DNA of 64,000 nucleotides from Oscillospiraceae bacterium (GCA_910575505.1 CAJTFK010000002.1:186001-250000); one strand, 5' to 3'. Positions 17,151-25,922 are shown, counted from the stretch's first letter. Numbers and translations are program-made. Notes: a model not told the origin generated them from the sequence alone.

Positions 17151-17303
17151 TCATTCGTCCTCCTTCTCCAGAACGGCGTAAGCGTAAAAACGGCTGGTGG
17201 TAGCGTCATTCACGGTTTTGAGCAGCTTGACCTTCCAGCCCTGCGCCAGATGTTCGTTCACTTCGCCGGTGCTGCTGCCTCTGATCAGGATAATTTTTTC
17301 CAT
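17151..17303 (-). CDS. Small conserved-looking protein, 50 aa
   Basis: A 50-residue frame beginning MEKIILIRGSSTGEVNEHLA and continuing with a glycine-tryptophan-lysine segment (GWKVKLLKTV) and an acidic end. The pattern, a beta strand, an E-x-N-E-x-L helix, G-W-x-V, resembles small DUF1737-like proteins, but this is only a resemblance. It has a good GGGAGG site upstream. The hairpin repeat at 17329-17357 lies in its 5' leader. Confidence 0.6.
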   Translation of the reverse strand: MEKIILIRGSSTGEVNEHLAQGWKVKLLKTVNDATTSRFYAYAVLEKEDE

Positions 17304-17328
17304 ATTCCCTGCCTCCCATTCAAATATA

Positions 17329-17371
17329 TTACTTCCGAACTGAAAGATCGGAAGTAAGTGCCATGTTTTGC
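17329..17371. repeat. Dispersed hairpin repeat, copy 1
   Basis: TTACTTCCGA (17329-17338) pairs with TCGGAAGTAA (17348-17357) and is followed by GTGCCATGTTTTGC. The same hairpin and trailer recur at 37662-37706. It may act in the leader of the 50-aa gene on the minus strand. Confidence 0.75.
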
Positions 17372-17448
17372 GGCTGCCGCCTGCGGCGGAAAGCGGCGGA
17401 AATTATAACTGCACTTTACCACAGACCGCTCTTTTTTACAAGGGGCTC

Positions 17449-17500
17449 TTGACAACCGGGTTCCGTCGTGATATCCTATCCGTATTAGTACAGTTAATAC
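17449..17500 (+). promoter_or_regulatory. Promoter and operator of the GntR-ABC operon
   Basis: TTGACA (17449-17454) and TATCCT (17472-17477) are 17 bases apart. Just downstream GTATTAgtacagtTAATAC (17482-17500) is an inverted repeat over the likely transcription start. YtrA-type GntR proteins usually repress their own operon through such a site, so this is the probable target of the regulator encoded next. Confidence 0.7.
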
Positions 17501-17538
17501 AGTTTGCGGGGCCGCCGCCCCGCGGAAGGGAAGGCGCG

Positions 17539-17934
17539 ATGATCAGCCTGAATTATCGGGACTCCCGTCCTATCTATGAGCAGATCAAGGACGGACTGCG
17601 GAAGCTGATCGTCACCGGAGCTATCGCCACCGACGAGAAACTCCCGTCGGTCCGGGTTCTGGCGACACAGCTGTCCATCAACCCCAACACCATTCAGCGG
17701 GCCTATAACGAGCTGGAGGGAGAGGGTTATATCTATTCCGTCCCCGGCAAGGGGAGCTTTGCCACCGGAGACCCGGACGCCGACGACAGCCGGCGGCGGG
17801 ACCTGATGGAAAAGGCCAGGGAGCTGCTGGCGGAGCTGCGGTATCTGGGCGTTGGACAGGGAGAATTGCTGTCGCTTCTTGAAGAAGCGACAGCAGGCGG
17901 GCCGGCCCGCCTGAGAAAGGAGGACGCGGAATGA
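17539..17934 (+). CDS. GntR-family regulator, YtrA subfamily
   Basis: A 131-aa repressor with an N-terminal winged helix-turn-helix: SRPIYEQIKDGLRKLIVTGAI, then EKLPSVRVLATQLSINPNTIQRAYNELEGEGYIYSVPGKGSF. There is no large effector-binding domain, only a short helical tail, which is the YtrA pattern associated with ABC transporter operons. The ATG at 17539 follows GGAAGGGAAGG. The stop overlaps the ATPase start (ATGA). It probably represses this operon through the inverted repeat at 17482. Confidence 0.9.
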   Translation: MISLNYRDSRPIYEQIKDGLRKLIVTGAIATDEKLPSVRVLATQLSINPNTIQRAYNELEGEGYIYSVPGKGSFATGDPDADDSRRRDLMEKARELLAELRYLGVGQGELLSLLEEATAGGPARLRKEDAE

Positions 17935-18824
17935 TTGAGATTAAGGACGCGGTGAAACGCTTCGGCAGCTTTGCCGCATTGGACGGAGTCACTCTGACGG
18001 TGCCCCAGGGCAGCGTTTACGGGCTGGTGGGCCCCAACGGTGCGGGAAAGTCCACTCTGATCCGGTGCCTGACAGGCATCTACCGGGCGGACGCAGGCAC
18101 AATCTCCATTGACGGCGGGAACGTCTGGGAGAACGAGGGCCTGAAGGCCCGGACCGCCGCCATTCCCGACGACTGGTATTATTTCCCCCAGGCCACCATC
18201 CGGGATATGTGCAGGTTCATGCGGGGCTTCTATCCGGGCTTCTCCATGGAGCGTTATGAGAAGCTGAAGGAGGTCTTCGAGATTGACGAGAAGCGCGCCC
18301 TGCGCCGCCTCTCCAAGGGCATGCAGAAGCAGGCGGCGTTCTGGCTGATGCTGAGCTGCATGCCGGACTATCTGATTCTCGATGAGCCGGTGGACGGCCT
18401 GGACCCGGTGATGCGGCGTCAGGTCTGGTCCCTGGTGCTGGGGGACGTGGCCCAGCGGGGAACCACGGTGCTGGTCAGCTCCCACAACCTGCGGGAGCTG
18501 GAGGACGTCTGCGACCACGTGGGCATTCTGGACCACGGAAGGGTTCTGCTGGAACGGTCACTGGCCCAGCTCCAGGACAACATGGTAAAGCTCCAGGTTG
18601 TGTTCCGGGACGGCGGCGAAGTCCCGGCGGACCTGCCGGTGCTCCACGCATCCCGGGTGGGCCGGGTTCATACCCTGATTATGCGCATGAGCGCCGGAGA
18701 GGCGCAGAATCTGCTGTCGGTACACAGTCCCCTGCTGGTGGACGCGGTGCCGCTGACCCTGGAGGAAATTTTCATTTATGAGTTGGGAGGCGCGGACTAT
18801 GCAGTTAAAGACATCGTACTTTAA
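17931..18824 (+). CDS. ABC transporter ATP-binding protein
   Basis: ATPase subunit of an ABC-2 exporter, 297 aa. It shows Walker A GPNGAGKS (34-41), signature LSKGM (127-131), Walker B YLILDEP (147-153) and the switch region SSHNLRELEDVCDHV. The usual Q-loop glutamine is not obvious; the segment reads IPDDWYYF, as in YtrB/BcrA-like ATPases of GntR-linked operons. It overlaps the regulator by four bases and the permease by 26 bases, implying translational coupling. The substrate is unknown; cell-envelope stress or antimicrobial export are options from operon type. Confidence 0.92.
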   Translation: MIEIKDAVKRFGSFAALDGVTLTVPQGSVYGLVGPNGAGKSTLIRCLTGIYRADAGTISIDGGNVWENEGLKARTAAIPDDWYYFPQATIRDMCRFMRGFYPGFSMERYEKLKEVFEIDEKRALRRLSKGMQKQAAFWLMLSCMPDYLILDEPVDGLDPVMRRQVWSLVLGDVAQRGTTVLVSSHNLRELEDVCDHVGILDHGRVLLERSLAQLQDNMVKLQVVFRDGGEVPADLPVLHASRVGRVHTLIMRMSAGEAQNLLSVHSPLLVDAVPLTLEEIFIYELGGADYAVKDIVL

Positions 18825-20832
18825 TCCGACCCTGTTTCGGAAAAACCTCATGCGCTTCTGGCCCCTGTGGGGCGGCGTGTCTGCCTTGGGAGCCCTGGCG
18901 CCCCTTTGTGCGCTGGCCGCGCTGATTCACGAGGGCTTCCGCTCCCACAGCATGCAGCCCCTGGAGATGACCGCGATTTACTACGAGGTGCTGCACTACG
19001 CCGTGCCGATCATTTCCCTGCTCTACGGGGTTCTCTGCGCCCTGGCGATGTGGAACTATCTCTATAACCACCGCAGCGTCAGCCTGTACCACGCCCTGCC
19101 CATCACCCGGAAGGGACTGTTTATCACCAATGTACTCTCGGGCCTGGCCATGATGCTGATTCCCTACGCCGTCACCGGGGGCCTGATGATTCTGATCTCT
19201 CTCCTTGGGGGACTCTTTGAGCCGGTGGGGGTGCTGGTGACCGTTCTGGGAGTGCTGGGGCTCAGCTTCTTCTACTTTGCCGCCGCCACCCTCATCGCCT
19301 TTGTCACCGGCAATCCCTTTGCCTTTGCCGCCTTCTATTTCATCTTTCACTTCCTGGCCGCGGCGGCAGAGTGGCTGGTGATGGAGCTGATGAGCCAGTT
19401 TTATTACGGCGTCAGCTCGACCTATCAGGGCGTTCTTGATTTCCTGTCTCCCACCGTCTTTTTCCTGGACTATAAGGGTCTGAACACCCATACGGAGTTT
19501 CAGGACACGGTAAGCCCCGACGGCTGGGTGGAGCGCACCCTTGAGTCCGTCACGCTGGAGAACGGCTGGGTCATCGCCGTCTACGCCCTGGCGGGGGTGG
19601 CCCTGCTGGGGTGCGCGTGGCTGCTCTACCGCCGCCGCCGCAGCGAGTGCGCCGGGGACGTGGTGGCCGTGGGCTGGATGAAGCCCGTCTTCCGCTACGG
19701 CGTGGCCCTCTGCGCCGCCGTCACCGGGGGGACCCTCCTCTATCACCTCTTCTTCAACAGTTTCCAGAAAGGCAGCACCGTGATGCCTCTCCCCATGGCG
19801 GTGTGCATGGCCGCCGCCGGGCTGGTGGGGTACTACATCGCGTCCATGCTGCTGGCCAAGTCCTTCCACGTCTTCCGGGGCAGCTGGAAAGGGGCGCTGG
19901 CCTCTGTGGCGGCCGCCGGGGCTGTCTGCGCCGTCATCGCGCTGGACCCGGCGGGGGTGAAATCCTGGAAACCGGAGGCCGGGAATCTGGAGAGCGTCAG
20001 CCTCAGCCTATCCAGCGACTATGGCCGGGGCATCAGCGCGGATATCGCCGACCCCGCCGCCATTCAGAAGGTTCTGGACCTCCACGGCGCGATTCTGGAG
20101 GAGGAACAGCAGCTGGACAGCGACGGAAACCGGTATGGGCAGGCGTATCTGGGCTATTGGCTCCGGGACAGCGGCCAATATGTGACCCGTCAATACTCTC
20201 TCAGATATTCCGACGGTCTTCAGTCCGAGGCCCTTGAGCAGCTGCGGGAGCTGGCCTGTGACCCGGTGGTTCAGGAGGCCAACATCTTCCCCCTGACCCG
20301 GGACAGTTCCGTGACCACCCGGGTTACCGGCGGCTATGTGGAAGACGTTTATAACAGCCAGACCCGGGAATTCGAGAACCTGGAGCTGACCCCGGACCAG
20401 GCCCGGGAGCTGGAGGCCGCCGTCCTCCGGGACATCCGGGCGGGGCACTTCGGCAAAACCTTCCTGGCGGACAGCTATGAGGAGGAGGTCCAGGTCACCT
20501 GCCGGGGCAGCCTGTCCTTCTATTACAGCATCACCCGAAAGGCCACCGGGGAATACGGCAGCGAAACCTACGGCGACAGCGAATCCATAACGATCTCCAC
20601 CTACTGCACCGAGACCCTGAAGGCCCTGGAAAAGCTGGGAATCACCGATGAGACCCACCGTCTGGTGACCCGGATGGAATACAGCACCATGCAGCACGCC
20701 AATGACTACCGGGACGGCGGCTGGGACGATCCCTACGCCGAGGAGTGGTACGGTCCCTATGACGCCGCCAGCCCGGGCGACGGCTATGTGACTCCCGGGG
20801 ACGACTGCGTCTACCTGGAGAGCGCCTTCTGA
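18799..20832 (+). CDS. ABC-2 type permease with large C-terminal extracytoplasmic domain
   Basis: Membrane partner of the ATPase, 677 aa. The first ~385 residues contain about eight hydrophobic segments (for example AVPIISLLYGVLCALAMWNYL and AFAAFYFIFHFLAAAAEWLVM). The remaining ~290 are hydrophilic, with no further membrane spans, and resemble the DUF6449-type domain found in clostridial ABC permeases; that match is from memory. The ATG at 18799 follows GGGAGG; an in-frame ATG at 18778 is less well placed. It ends three bases before the amidase start. Confidence 0.8.
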   Translation: MQLKTSYFNPTLFRKNLMRFWPLWGGVSALGALAPLCALAALIHEGFRSHSMQPLEMTAIYYEVLHYAVPIISLLYGVLCALAMWNYLYNHRSVSLYHALPITRKGLFITNVLSGLAMMLIPYAVTGGLMILISLLGGLFEPVGVLVTVLGVLGLSFFYFAAATLIAFVTGNPFAFAAFYFIFHFLAAAAEWLVMELMSQFYYGVSSTYQGVLDFLSPTVFFLDYKGLNTHTEFQDTVSPDGWVERTLESVTLENGWVIAVYALAGVALLGCAWLLYRRRRSECAGDVVAVGWMKPVFRYGVALCAAVTGGTLLYHLFFNSFQKGSTVMPLPMAVCMAAAGLVGYYIASMLLAKSFHVFRGSWKGALASVAAAGAVCAVIALDPAGVKSWKPEAGNLESVSLSLSSDYGRGISADIADPAAIQKVLDLHGAILEEEQQLDSDGNRYGQAYLGYWLRDSGQYVTRQYSLRYSDGLQSEALEQLRELACDPVVQEANIFPLTRDSSVTTRVTGGYVEDVYNSQTREFENLELTPDQARELEAAVLRDIRAGHFGKTFLADSYEEEVQVTCRGSLSFYYSITRKATGEYGSETYGDSESITISTYCTETLKALEKLGITDETHRLVTRMEYSTMQHANDYRDGGWDDPYAEEWYGPYDAASPGDGYVTPGDDCVYLESAF

Positions 20833-20835
20833 GCC

Positions 20836-21594
20836 ATGGACTACAAGCCTTACGAACAGGATGCCCTCCGCCGGTCTGAGCTCCGGCGGAGGGCGGAAGC
20901 CCAGGAAAAACCCCGCCGCAGACAGCGCAGGGACCCGGATCTTCGGGTCCTTGCGCTCTGCGCCGTGCTGGCGGTTCTGACACTGGCGGTGGCTCTTGCC
21001 GCCCTGGGGAAAATCCGGAGCCATCCGGACCCGGCGGAGGTGTCGAAGAACACGCCGGACTACGTGCGGGAGGATTTTTTGTCCGTCAACCCGTGGTCCC
21101 GGCCCGGGGACCCGCTGGAGCAGGTGAACGGCGTGGTGCTCCACTATGTGGGCAACCCCGGCACCACCGCCCAGGCCAACCGGAATTATTTTGAGTCCCT
21201 GGCCGACGGGCAGCTCCAGACCTATGCCTCCAGCCATTTCATTGTGGATCTGGAGGGGGAGGTGATTCAGTGCGTGCCGCTGGATGAGATTGCCTACGCC
21301 TCCAACAGCCGGAACGGGGACACGGTTTCCATTGAGGTCTGCCACCCCGACGAGGCGGGACAGTACGGTCCCGAAACCTATGACCGGGTGGTGGAGCTGA
21401 CGGCATGGCTGTGCCGGGAGTTCCGTCTGGACCCGGAGGAGGACGTCATCCGGCACTACGACGTGACGGGAAAGCTGTGCCCCCTGTACTATGTGGAGCA
21501 TCCCGAGGCCTGGGAGGGCCTTCTGGCCGACATAGCGGTCGAAATAGCCGCCCAGGAGGCGGCGGAACGAAACGAGGCAGACAGAAGGTCCTGA
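20836..21594 (+). CDS. Membrane-anchored N-acetylmuramoyl-L-alanine amidase (Amidase_2)
   Basis: Cleaves the bond between muramic acid and the stem peptide of peptidoglycan. A basic cytoplasmic tail (1-35) is followed by one membrane segment (about 38-58) and an external Amidase_2 domain. Likely zinc ligands are His103 (VVLHYVG), His207 (IRHYDVTG) and Cys215; Glu167 in SIEVCH is the probable catalytic acid. It follows the permease by three bases, so it belongs to the GntR-controlled operon, and may link that exporter to envelope maintenance. A weak hairpin/T-rich stretch lies just after the stop. Confidence 0.9.
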   Translation: MDYKPYEQDALRRSELRRRAEAQEKPRRRQRRDPDLRVLALCAVLAVLTLAVALAALGKIRSHPDPAEVSKNTPDYVREDFLSVNPWSRPGDPLEQVNGVVLHYVGNPGTTAQANRNYFESLADGQLQTYASSHFIVDLEGEVIQCVPLDEIAYASNSRNGDTVSIEVCHPDEAGQYGPETYDRVVELTAWLCREFRLDPEEDVIRHYDVTGKLCPLYYVEHPEAWEGLLADIAVEIAAQEAAERNEADRRS

Positions 21595-21734
21595 ATTTTC
21601 TGAAAATTTTTTAAAAAATTTTTGGAACAGGTGAAACAAAACGACCATCTGAATCGTCTTATATAATAGACGCGCATTTCACAAGGAGCGCATAAGGAAC
21701 GAGGGACGAAAAATTCCGCGAAAGGAGCCTCCCT

Positions 21735-21905
21735 ATGGAGCAAACAAGAACAAGCGAAAACCTGTGGCGGGTCTGGGTCGACACCAGCCGCCGGATCGTG
21801 TCCTTCCATGAGGAGGAAAACTGCAAGCTGCTGGAGTTCCGGAACCGGGACCTGTTTTTCAGCTGTATTGAGCAGTATACCGGGATGCAGTACCGGTACC
21901 AGTGA
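21735..21905 (+). CDS. Small hypothetical protein, 56 aa
   Basis: Begins MEQTRTSENLWRVWVDTSRR and is rich in aromatic and charged residues (RIVSFHEEENCKLLEFRNRDLFF), ending YTGMQYRYQ. No family is recognised, but it resembles small clostridial proteins of similar size with W-R-V-W and V-S-F-H-E motifs. It has an AAAGGAG site and a strong terminator 33 bases after the stop. Confidence 0.65.
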   Translation: MEQTRTSENLWRVWVDTSRRIVSFHEEENCKLLEFRNRDLFFSCIEQYTGMQYRYQ

Positions 21906-21937
21906 ATAAGAGGCCGGAGACAGCCGCCCTCAAAGAG

Positions 21938-21976
21938 AAAGCTCCCCCTGCCGCACAGCGGCAGGGGGAGCTTTTG
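21938..21976 (+). terminator. Strong intrinsic terminator
   Basis: A 17-bp stem (21938-21954 with 21958-21974) with an ACA loop and TTTT tail. Confidence 0.9.
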
Positions 21977-22101
21977 CGCTGCGAACTTTTCAGCAGACAG
22001 CCGGAGCCGGGGGAGTGACAGGGGCGCACTGCGCCTCCTCCCTTCCGCCGCGGGCCCGGGGAGGCGAATCCCGGCGGAAAATATACGATGCCCTGAAGGA
22101 C

Positions 22102-22138
22102 AAAAAATCGGAGCAAGCAATTTACAGCTTGCTCCGAT
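22102..22138 (-). terminator. Terminator of the tRNA operon
   Basis: 12-bp stem (22107-22118 with 22127-22138) followed on the minus strand by TTTTTTG, directly after tRNA-Cys. The stem sequence GGAGCAAGC is also used in the tRNA-Leu terminator at 61880. Confidence 0.9.
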
Positions 22139-22140
22139 GT

Positions 22141-22215
22141 TGGAGGTGACACCCGGATTTGAACCGGGGAATCAGGGTTTTGCAGACCCTTGCCTTACCA
22201 CTTGGCTATGTCACC
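22141..22215 (-). tRNA. tRNA-Cys (GCA)
   Basis: 75-nt cloverleaf with encoded CCA, anticodon loop CTGCAAA, T-arm GGTTCAAATCC, and U discriminator base typical of Cys. Last gene of the five-tRNA operon. Confidence 0.95.
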
Positions 22216-22460
22216 GTCTACACCCTATTATATGCGATCCTTCCGAAAAAGTCCACCCTTTTTTTAAATTTTCTCAAATTTTTTTTGCGCCCGTTTCCGG
22301 ACTGCGGTGCCCCGCCTCCCCCGGTCCGGGAGACCGGTGGTTGCCTCCCTCCGCCTGCAAACCGGCGGAGGGCCTGCGGAGGGGAAACGAAGAAATTTCC
22401 AACACAGCGCAGTTTTCCGTCCGCAGGCGGGAAACGGAGCAGCGTTGGAAATTTCGAAGC

Positions 22461-22536
22461 TGGAGCGGGCAACGAGGCTCGAACTCGCTACCTCCACCTT
22501 GGCAAGGTGGCGCTCTACCAGATGAGCTATGCCCGC
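22461..22536 (-). tRNA. tRNA-Gly (GCC)
   Basis: 76-nt cloverleaf with CCA, acceptor GCGGGCA pairing with TGCCCGC, anticodon loop TTGCCAA, T-arm AGTTCGAGCC. The 245 bases between this and tRNA-Cys contain no gene; a G/A-rich inverted repeat (GAAATTTCCAACAC near 22391 and GTTGGAAATTTC near 22443) lies there. Confidence 0.95.
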
Positions 22537-22539
22537 ATA

Positions 22540-22615
22540 TGGTGCCCAGAGCCGGAATCGAACCAGCGACACGTGGATTTTCAGTCCACTGCTCTACCAA
22601 CTGAGCTATCTGGGC
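22540..22615 (-). tRNA. tRNA-Phe (GAA)
   Basis: 76-nt cloverleaf with CCA, acceptor GCCCAGA, anticodon loop CTGAAAA and T-arm GGTTCGATTCC. Confidence 0.95.
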
Positions 22616-22659
22616 GGATGCCCCGGAGGGCGGCGAGACAGTGTCCCATCTCGCGGATA

Positions 22660-22736
22660 TGGCGACCCGGAACGGGCTCGAACCGTCGACCTCTAGCGTG
22701 ACAGGCTAGCGTTCTAACCAACTGAACTACCGGGCC
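22660..22736 (-). tRNA. tRNA-Asp (GTC)
   Basis: 77-nt cloverleaf with CCA, acceptor GGCCCGG, anticodon loop CTGTCAC, G discriminator. Confidence 0.95.
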
Positions 22737-22767
22737 AGGTGAAAGACGTGACTGCCTGAAAGAAAGC

Positions 22768-22844
22768 TGGTGGGAACAACTGGACTCGAACCAGTGACCC
22801 CCTGCTTGTAAGGCAGATGCTCTAACCAGCTGAGCTATGCTCCC
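22768..22844 (-). tRNA. tRNA-Val (TAC)
   Basis: 77-nt cloverleaf with CCA, acceptor GGGAGCA, anticodon loop CTTACAA. First gene of the operon. Confidence 0.95.
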
Positions 22845-22875
22845 GGGTCGCCGCTCACGTCAAACGGCAAGGGTT

Positions 22876-22904
22876 ATTATACAAAAACACTTTCGCTTTG
22901 TCAA
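22876..22904 (-). promoter_or_regulatory. Promoter of the Val-Asp-Phe-Gly-Cys tRNA operon
   Basis: Perfect TTGACA (22904-22899) and TATAAT (22881-22876) on the minus strand with 17-base spacing, 31 bases before tRNA-Val. Confidence 0.95.
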
Positions 22905-22958
22905 GCACTATTTTGAAAAAAACCGTTTTTCTGCCAGAATGCCCGAAAGGGCCCCGGC

Positions 22959-22987
22959 GGGGAGGAGGGCGGTCCGCCCTCCTCCCC
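22959..22987 (-). terminator. Probable terminator of hslO
   Basis: 14-bp GC stem (22959-22972 with 22974-22987) just past the hslO stop. It lacks a strong T-run on the minus strand, so it may work as a stability hairpin instead. Confidence 0.5.
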
Positions 22988-22999
22988 TTCCGTTTCCCA

Positions 23000-23890
23000 T
23001 CAGGAGGACGCGCCCATGTCCGCCAGCAGGGCTTCCAGCTCCTCCCTGGTAAAGCGCTGGACATTGTCACAGAACCGGCAGGTCAGCTCCGCGCCGCCCT
23101 GCTCGTCAATCATGGCCCGGAGCTCCTGGGGGCCCAGGCTGATGAGAGCCCGTTCCATCCGCTCCCGGCTGCAGTCGCAGCGGTATTCAATGGGGCTTTT
23201 CTCCAGAATCTCCATATCGAAGCCCTTCAGGGCCCGGCGCATCAGGGATTCCGGGTCCGGGTCCGTCCGCAGCAGCTCCGTCACGGCCCCGGCGGAGCGC
23301 AGGGCGGCCTCCACCTGCTCCGCCAGCTCCTCCGGCGCGCCGGGGAGCATCTGCACCAGATAGCCCCCTGCCGCCAGCACGCTCTGATCCCGGTCCACCA
23401 GGACCCCCAGACCGCAGGCGGAGGGCACCTGCTCGGACTCCACGAAATAGAGGGCAATGTCCTCGGCAATCTCCCCCCACAGCAGACCCACGCTGCCGAT
23501 ATAGAGTTCCTTCATGCGCAGGTCCCGGATGACCGTCAGAGCGCCCTGGTTGCCCACGGCGGCGCCTACGTCCAGCTTGCCGTCCTCCCGCAGGGGCAGG
23601 TCCAGCGCCGGGTTGTCCACCGTGCCCCGGACGTTCCCCAGATTGTCCGACACCGCCAGCAGCGTCCCCAGGGGGCCGCCGCCCTTGACCTGAAGGGTCA
23701 CGCTGGCGCCGTCCTCCTTCAGGGCGCTGCCCATCATGGACGCCGCCGCCAGCAGACGGCCCAGGGCCGCCGTGGCCACCGGCAGGGTTCGGTGGATTTG
23801 CCGGGCCCGCTCCGTCAGACCCCTGGTGGAGACGGCGGAGACCTTCATATAGCCATCCCTGGAGATGGCGCGAATCAGTTGGTCGCTCAT
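23000..23890 (-). CDS. hslO: Redox-regulated chaperone Hsp33
   Basis: Holdase chaperone switched on by oxidation. The C-terminal zinc site is present: Cys238 and Cys240 (CDC) with Cys271 and Cys274 (CRFC). The N-terminal fold is recognisable (GRLLAAASMMGSALK, VKGGGPLGTLLAVSDNLGNVRG). Length (296 aa) is normal, and the ATG follows AAAGGAG. It ends a leftward run that begins with a YerC-type regulator and a methyltransferase, with an 80-base gap after the latter. Confidence 0.95.
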   Translation of the reverse strand: MSDQLIRAISRDGYMKVSAVSTRGLTERARQIHRTLPVATAALGRLLAAASMMGSALKEDGASVTLQVKGGGPLGTLLAVSDNLGNVRGTVDNPALDLPLREDGKLDVGAAVGNQGALTVIRDLRMKELYIGSVGLLWGEIAEDIALYFVESEQVPSACGLGVLVDRDQSVLAAGGYLVQMLPGAPEELAEQVEAALRSAGAVTELLRTDPDPESLMRRALKGFDMEILEKSPIEYRCDCSRERMERALISLGPQELRAMIDEQGGAELTCRFCDNVQRFTREELEALLADMGASS

Positions 23891-23971
23891 GGCTACTCCT
23901 TTATTTTCCTGATTTGCCTGAGACAGCGGCGGGCCCCGCCGTCTGCCCGGCAGACGGGCCGGGACCGGCCC

Positions 23972-24715
23972 CTACCAGCTGCATTGAAACTGCCATCGGT
24001 CCTCCCCGGCCTCCGGCGGCCGGTCCGACAAATCGCCGCTCAGGCCGACGGAGGAAAAGCCCGCGTCCGCCAGACAGGCCCGCAGGGTTTCCTCGCTCCA
24101 GGCCCGTTCCCGGTGCTCCTCAAAGCTCCGGTCCCAGGTCCCGCCGGGCAGCTGGCGGAACAGGTCCACCTGATAGGTGCAGATTTGGGTCCGCTCCGAA
24201 AAAAAGGTCCGCCAGGCGCAGAAGCTGTCCTCTGTCTCATCCAGATAGACCTGGCGGTCCATCCGGCGGAATTTAGCGGGCGTGTTCACATCGAAGAGAA
24301 ACAGCCCGCCGGGTTTCAGCCACCGCCGGACCCGGCGGAAGGTCTCCCGCAGGTCCCGCTCCCTAGTGAGGTAGTTCAGGGAATCAATGGTGGAGACCAC
24401 CCCGTCCACCGGTTCCGCCAGACGGAGCCGGGTCATGGACTGCCGGAGGAACAGAGGCCGGCGCTCCAGGCCCTCCGCCTTGACGGAGGCCTGGGCCAAC
24501 ATGTCTTCGGACTCGTCCGCCGCCAGCACCCGAAAGCCCCGTTCCGCCAGCAGGCAGGCGATGGTTCCGGTGCCGCAGCCCAGGTCCAGAACGGTTTCCA
24601 CCGGAATGGGGCTCCGCCTCAGCCGCCGGACCAGAAACGCCGCCCGGCGGCGGTACTGCCCGCCGGTCATGAGCCCGTCATAGCTGGAGGCCAGGGCCTC
24701 GTAATCCCGGGTCAT
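23972..24715 (-). CDS. Class I SAM-dependent methyltransferase
   Basis: A 247-aa Rossmann methyltransferase with SAM-binding motif I VLDLGCGTGTIACLLAERG (about 42-60), the acidic residue in VLAADESEDML (motif II), and STIDSLNYL as motif IV. The N-terminus YEALASSYDGLM is usual in small-molecule methyltransferases of this kind. The start overlaps the upstream gene's stop by four bases, so the two are coupled. Substrate is unknown. Confidence 0.88.
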   Translation of the reverse strand: MTRDYEALASSYDGLMTGGQYRRRAAFLVRRLRRSPIPVETVLDLGCGTGTIACLLAERGFRVLAADESEDMLAQASVKAEGLERRPLFLRQSMTRLRLAEPVDGVVSTIDSLNYLTRERDLRETFRRVRRWLKPGGLFLFDVNTPAKFRRMDRQVYLDETEDSFCAWRTFFSERTQICTYQVDLFRQLPGGTWDRSFEEHRERAWSEETLRACLADAGFSSVGLSGDLSDRPPEAGEDRWQFQCSW

Positions 24716-25002
24716 GTATCCTCCTTCATCCGGGCGAAGAGCCGGGCATAGGCCCCGGTGCCGTAGTTCAGAGAGCGGTTCACCCGGCTGATGGTGGCGC
24801 TGGAGGCGCCGGTGCGCTCCAGGATGTCGTTGTAAATCATGCCGTCGTCCAGCAGGGACGCCACCTCAAAGCGCTGTTCCATGGACCGCAGCTCCGACAC
24901 GGTGCACAGGTCCTGGAAAAAATCATAGCATTCTTCTTCGCTCCGCAGCTGCAGAATTGCCCTGTAAAGCTGTCCGCTTTTCTCCTTCTTTCCGATTTTC
25001 AC
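24712..25002 (-). CDS. YerC/YecD family TrpR-related regulator
   Basis: A 96-aa protein with a TrpR-like helix-turn-helix: EECYDFFQDLCTVSELRSMEQRFEVASLLDDGMIYNDILERTGASSATISRVNRSLNYG. This motif set defines the YerC/YecD group. It lacks the tryptophan-binding residues expected of true TrpR as far as can be told. GTG start at 25002 behind GGGGAGG. Likely target unknown. Confidence 0.9.
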   Translation of the reverse strand: MKIGKKEKSGQLYRAILQLRSEEECYDFFQDLCTVSELRSMEQRFEVASLLDDGMIYNDILERTGASSATISRVNRSLNYGTGAYARLFARMKEDT

Positions 25003-25077
25003 GATAACCTCCCCAAAGTGTCCCGTTTTGATTCCATAAGGAAAACCCTGCCCGGAGGCGGGGCATCATTACCCGGT

Positions 25078-25106
25078 ATTTTAACATTTCAGAGTATGAA
25101 AGTAAA
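25078..25106 (-). promoter_or_regulatory. Promoter of the yerC-methyltransferase operon
   Basis: Minus-strand TTTACT (25106-25101) and TAAAAT (25083-25078), 17 bases apart, 76 bases before the GTG start. Confidence 0.6.
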
Positions 25107-25226
25107 GAGGGCGCGCAAAAATTTTTATGCCCCGTATGACCCGGCGGAGGAAAACAGAAGGGGAACCTCCGTCCCCGCTCCGGCATAAGCTGAGAGCAGA
25201 GCAGGGGGAAAGGAGCGCGGGGCAAT

Positions 25227-25922
25227 ATGAGAGACAACGGCAAGGGGGCTCTGTCGGAGCTGAATACGGTGCCCTTCACGGCGGAGCGGGAATGGACGGT
25301 GGAGGGGATTCCGGTGCTGACGGCGGCGGTGTCCCTTCCCCAGCCGGAGCCGCTGACGGACAAAGTGTCACGCCGCATCCACCGGTATTATCAGCTGCAA
25401 TGCCGGGCCTTTCTCCGATACTGCGGGAGCTGGCTGCTGCCCCAGGCGGAAGCGGCCTGCCGGGCGGCACTGGAGGCCAGCGGGCCGCTGCCGGAGTTCC
25501 GGGCGGAACTGGGATACCGGGTGACCTGGAACGGGGGCGGGCTCTGGAGCCTGTGCACCCAGTCCCGGGAACAGACGGGAAGCGGACCGGCGCTGCTGAC
25601 CCGCCGGGGGGACACCTGGGATCTGGCGGCGGGCTATCCCGTGCCCCTGGGGGACTTCTTTCCCGCCGGGAGCCGCTGGAAAAAGAGGCTGCTGGCCCTG
25701 GCGGCGGAGGAAATCCAGCGCCGGGAGCGGGCCGGGGCGGCCCGCTGGCGCGAGGGCTGGCGGCGGGCGCTGCGGAAGAGCTTCAATTCCCAGAATTACT
25801 GCCTGACGGAGGAGGGCCTGGCCTTCTTCTTCCCCATGTACGCCATTGCGCCTCCGTCGGAGGGAATTCCCACCTTTGTGCTCCCATATGGCGAGGAAGG
25901 GGCCCGGCGGCTCCGCGGATGA
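25227..25922 (+). CDS. RsiV-like / DUF3298 domain protein without signal peptide
   Basis: A 231-aa protein whose C-terminal part (NYCLTEEGLAFFFPMYAIAP then GIPTFVLPY) is the hallmark of DUF3298, the domain shared with anti-sigma factor RsiV. The N-terminal half is arginine-rich and helical. Unlike RsiV it has no visible membrane segment or signal peptide, so a cytoplasmic location is inferred. The ATG at 25227 follows AAAGGAG. It stands alone, divergent from the yerC operon, and ends near a bidirectional terminator. Confidence 0.75.
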   Translation: MRDNGKGALSELNTVPFTAEREWTVEGIPVLTAAVSLPQPEPLTDKVSRRIHRYYQLQCRAFLRYCGSWLLPQAEAACRAALEASGPLPEFRAELGYRVTWNGGGLWSLCTQSREQTGSGPALLTRRGDTWDLAAGYPVPLGDFFPAGSRWKKRLLALAAEEIQRRERAGAARWREGWRRALRKSFNSQNYCLTEEGLAFFFPMYAIAPPSEGIPTFVLPYGEEGARRLRG